DNA of 64,000 bases, taken from Sphaerulina vaccinii. Its lineage: Eukaryota; Ascomycota; Dothideomycetes; Mycosphaerellales; Mycosphaerellaceae. The position numbers and the translations under genes are program-made. Shown one piece after another: positions 61,339 through 64,000 of this stretch. How positions within the stretch are numbered: the stretch's first letter is position 1; the number at the start of each line of letters is the position of its first letter. Location: NCBI GenBank assembly GCA_022570795.1, contig JAKUDP010000012.1:1-64000 (forward strand), read 5' to 3'. Below the pieces are notes generated by a model. It searched no databases. It worked only from the letters and a program-made list of their open reading frames with translations, and was not told the DNA's origin.

Positions 61339-64000
61339 TTCTTAGGTTATAGTAGCTAGTACTATATAGTATAAGCTAAGCTTAGGTTAGTTTATTTAGA
61401 CCTTTTAATAGGCTAAGAGCTAGTATATATAGCGCGTTTAGCACGTTCGATATATAGAATATATAGGATATATATAGCTTATAGAAGTACTTTATATATA
61501 GTAATTTCGATTGTTTTAGTTAGAGTATTAGCTAGCGCCTATATTATAGCTAAGCTTAATATACTCGTATTAGAGCTATATAACAAAGCATCTACTACTA
61601 ATTAGGTTATTAATATACTTTGTTATATATCTATATTAATTAGTATATTCTACTATTCTTTTATACTAATTAACTCTATTAGTAATATACTCTATATAAT
61701 CTTATTAGCTATTTGGCTTATCTAATAGTAGGTCTATAAAGAGACCTTAAATATATTATAGAGCTAGTAACTAGTACTATTAATATATTTACTAGTTTAG
61801 AATAAACTCTACTAAAATAAGCTCGGGTATATACAAAGTATATAGGCTATATTAAGTATATAGAATATATAGGCTATATATAATAGGTAGCTACTATAAG
61901 AATATATTCTATATACTATAGCTAGTATATATCTATATCTATACAAGCTATATAACCCCTATTCGTACTTGTCTAGAAAATTACTTATAAAGTTATATTA
62001 GTAAGTATATTTCTATACTAAAAAAGCAATACTTGTATTAGCTATATTTACCTATTATAATTCGCTCTCCCGCCCTACGAGCTAGCTATAGGCTAGCTCC
62101 TAGTAAGATATTATATAAAGCCTACTTCGAAGTAGGTAAACCTAAGCTTAAGTTATAATAGCTAATTAACTTAGTATAGACTATATATAGTCTATCTATA
62201 CTAAAGTCTTTATATCTTTCTAGAGTGCCGAGCTTAAGATATATACTAGGAAGCCAAATATACTATATAAAGCAGACAATATAGGCTTGTTTGTAGTATA
62301 AAAGTTGTTAGATTCCTTAGTAATAGTATTTATTTATACTATACTATATCTTGCCTTAATCTTACTCTACTACTATACTATTATAGTCTATCGATATACC
62401 TTACTATATCTACTTAGCTTTATTATACTCTTGCAATAGATAGCCTAATATATATATATTAGAGCGAGATATTTAATATAGGTTAAGTCGATAATATACT
62501 ATACTCTATAGTATTATATAATTTATTTCTATACTTACTAATTAAATTTTTCGAAGTAAGCTTAGGTTAGATATATAAAGTATATAGGCTATATTAGCTA
62601 TATAGAACAAGCTACTACTAAGTACTTTTAGTATATTAGCCTTAGCTAGTAGTTATACTTTACTATCGAAGTATGCTAGTATATATAGTAGAGCTCTAAG
62701 TTATTAGTCTTGTCTAGAGGAGCGCTTATATAGTATTTGTACTAATAAGAATAATAGGCAACTATATCTACTATTTAGTTTTAGAATATAATTAATATAC
62801 TAGAAAGCTAGCTAATTCTATACTCGTATTAGCTTTAGGCAAAATAAGTATTTATAAACTTAGTTAGTTAATAATTACTATTTCGAAATTTATATTATTA
62901 GATATCTATATAAAGCTAGTAGAGTTAGTATCTAGGCTCTTAGCCTATTTTTATTTCTACTTCTTCTACTAGTATATCTATATTAGAAGCTACTAGTATA
63001 TAGAAAATATTAATATAAGTAGTTCTAATTACTAGTATAATAAAACTACTCTATCTATACTAGAGTATAGTAACTAGAGCTATAGAAAGATAAAATATCT
63101 ACTAAGTAATTAGTATAGAGAGCCTCTAAGTATAATACTAATTATAACTTATAATATTTTAAAAAGTATTATAGATTAGAATATACAATTTCTATTAAAT
63201 ACTATATACTACTTTATAGTCTTAATATTCTATATTCTACTATATAGTATTTCGAATATAATTATAAAAGTAATAGCTATTAAGTATAATAGAGGAATAT
63301 ATATAGCTACTACCTATAAAACTTATTAGCTATAGTTACTAAGCTAATTTAAATACTTACTTATAGTATATTTTACTATCTAAATAGAGTTATAGATACG
63401 ATTCTAGAAATCTAGTAGGAAGTAAATACTATCTACTAGCGCTATAGAAACTAGCCTAAATATATATAGGCTAAAATATTATATAGCTAGGTAGTCTCTA
63501 TACTTAAAATAGCTACTATTAGTATAGGAATTAGGTACTTTTTCTATTTAGATTAGCTCCTATCTATTCTATAATAGAAGTAAAAAATATATTTTTATAC
63601 TAGATATAGTTTATAATATAAAAAATATATATAATATAGAATATAAGGCCTAGTATCTACTAAAAGTTAGCTAAGTAATAAAGTATTATAATACTCTATA
63701 CTATATATCTATAGAGAATAAAGCTACTATATAAAGACGATACTACTAATATAGTATATCTATACTATTAACAACTTATTAATACGTCGATATATATAGG
63801 TTATAGCAAGCTACGAGAGCAAGTATAGAATAGTATAAAAAGAAAAGCCTAGTAAGTAGAATAGAAAGCTAGAGATACTAATTTATATTATATTATACTA
63901 TTTATCTATTATTTATAGAAGTAGAGGTAGTTTCCTATATCTTTATATTTTAGAGCTATAGAGTCTTTTACTAGTAGCTTATATTATCTACTCGAAGTAT
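61339..64000. other. Unrecognised RIP-decayed region to window end
   Basis: No named gene. The motif AAGCTTAGGTTAG recurs with variation near 61385 and 62560, and its inverse (TAAACCTAAGCTTAAG) near 62139, possibly the debris of a repeat. A plus frame from about 63430 to 63950 is relatively open but unassigned. Confidence 0.25.

Noticed and set aside
2935..61370. GTAGCTAGTACTATATAG shared between about 2985 and 61350
   Set aside because: Short match in TA-rich DNA with no similarity in the flanks.
1..64000. tRNA, rRNA, CRISPR or bacterial operon features
   Set aside because: None seen. Composition, LTR retroelements and RIP signature point to a fungal nuclear genome.

Overview
The window reads as a filamentous ascomycete (Pezizomycotina) AT-rich, gene-silent compartment that has been through heavy repeat-induced point mutation (RIP). 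TpG and CpA are almost absent, TpA is everywhere, almost every stop in the decayed reading frames is TAG or TAA, and the recognisable elements are fungal types. I see no gene that looks intact. Everything below is a fossil, read through stops that RIP can make from CAG, CAA and TGG.

Layout. 1-5.1 kb: unrecognised decayed sequence. 5.1-6.6 kb: a pogo/Fot1-type DDE transposase (+). 8.8-9.5 kb: a protein kinase fossil (+). 12.95-13.19 kb: a solo Copia LTR with a perfect target-site duplication and little RIP. 16.0-16.8 kb: a secreted AA11-like polysaccharide monooxygenase fossil (+). 17.34-24.72 kb: a complete but dead chromodomain Ty3/Gypsy element (-) with 183-bp LTRs and a 5-bp duplication. 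24.7-35.8 kb: unrecognised. 35.9-36.1 kb: a probable ankyrin-repeat fragment (-). 37.3-38.1 kb: a second protein kinase fossil (+). 40.2-40.7 kb: a 58-60-bp minisatellite, then a small GC-richer inverted-repeat island and an 81-bp TAG tract. 41.7-44.4 kb: a Zn2Cys6 transcription factor fossil (+). 46.7-48.1 kb: an HD-domain plus nucleoside-monophosphate-kinase fusion fossil (-), head-to-head with an HD-domain (HDDC2/YfbR-like) fossil at 48.2-49.1 kb (+). 49.10-54.84 kb: a complete but dead Ty1/Copia element (+) with 246-bp LTRs, inserted at the 3' end of that HD gene. 54.8-64 kb: unrecognised, with one short 9-bp tandem array.

Together the pieces look less like a pure transposon pile than a gene graveyard. 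At least six host-type genes (two kinases, a monooxygenase, a transcription factor, two nucleotide-metabolism genes) were caught up in RIP along with the transposons. Key catalytic or ligand residues are altered in RIP-consistent ways (Asp to Asn, His to Tyr, Cys to Tyr). The clean transposon boundaries allow nested insertions to be dated relative to their surroundings.
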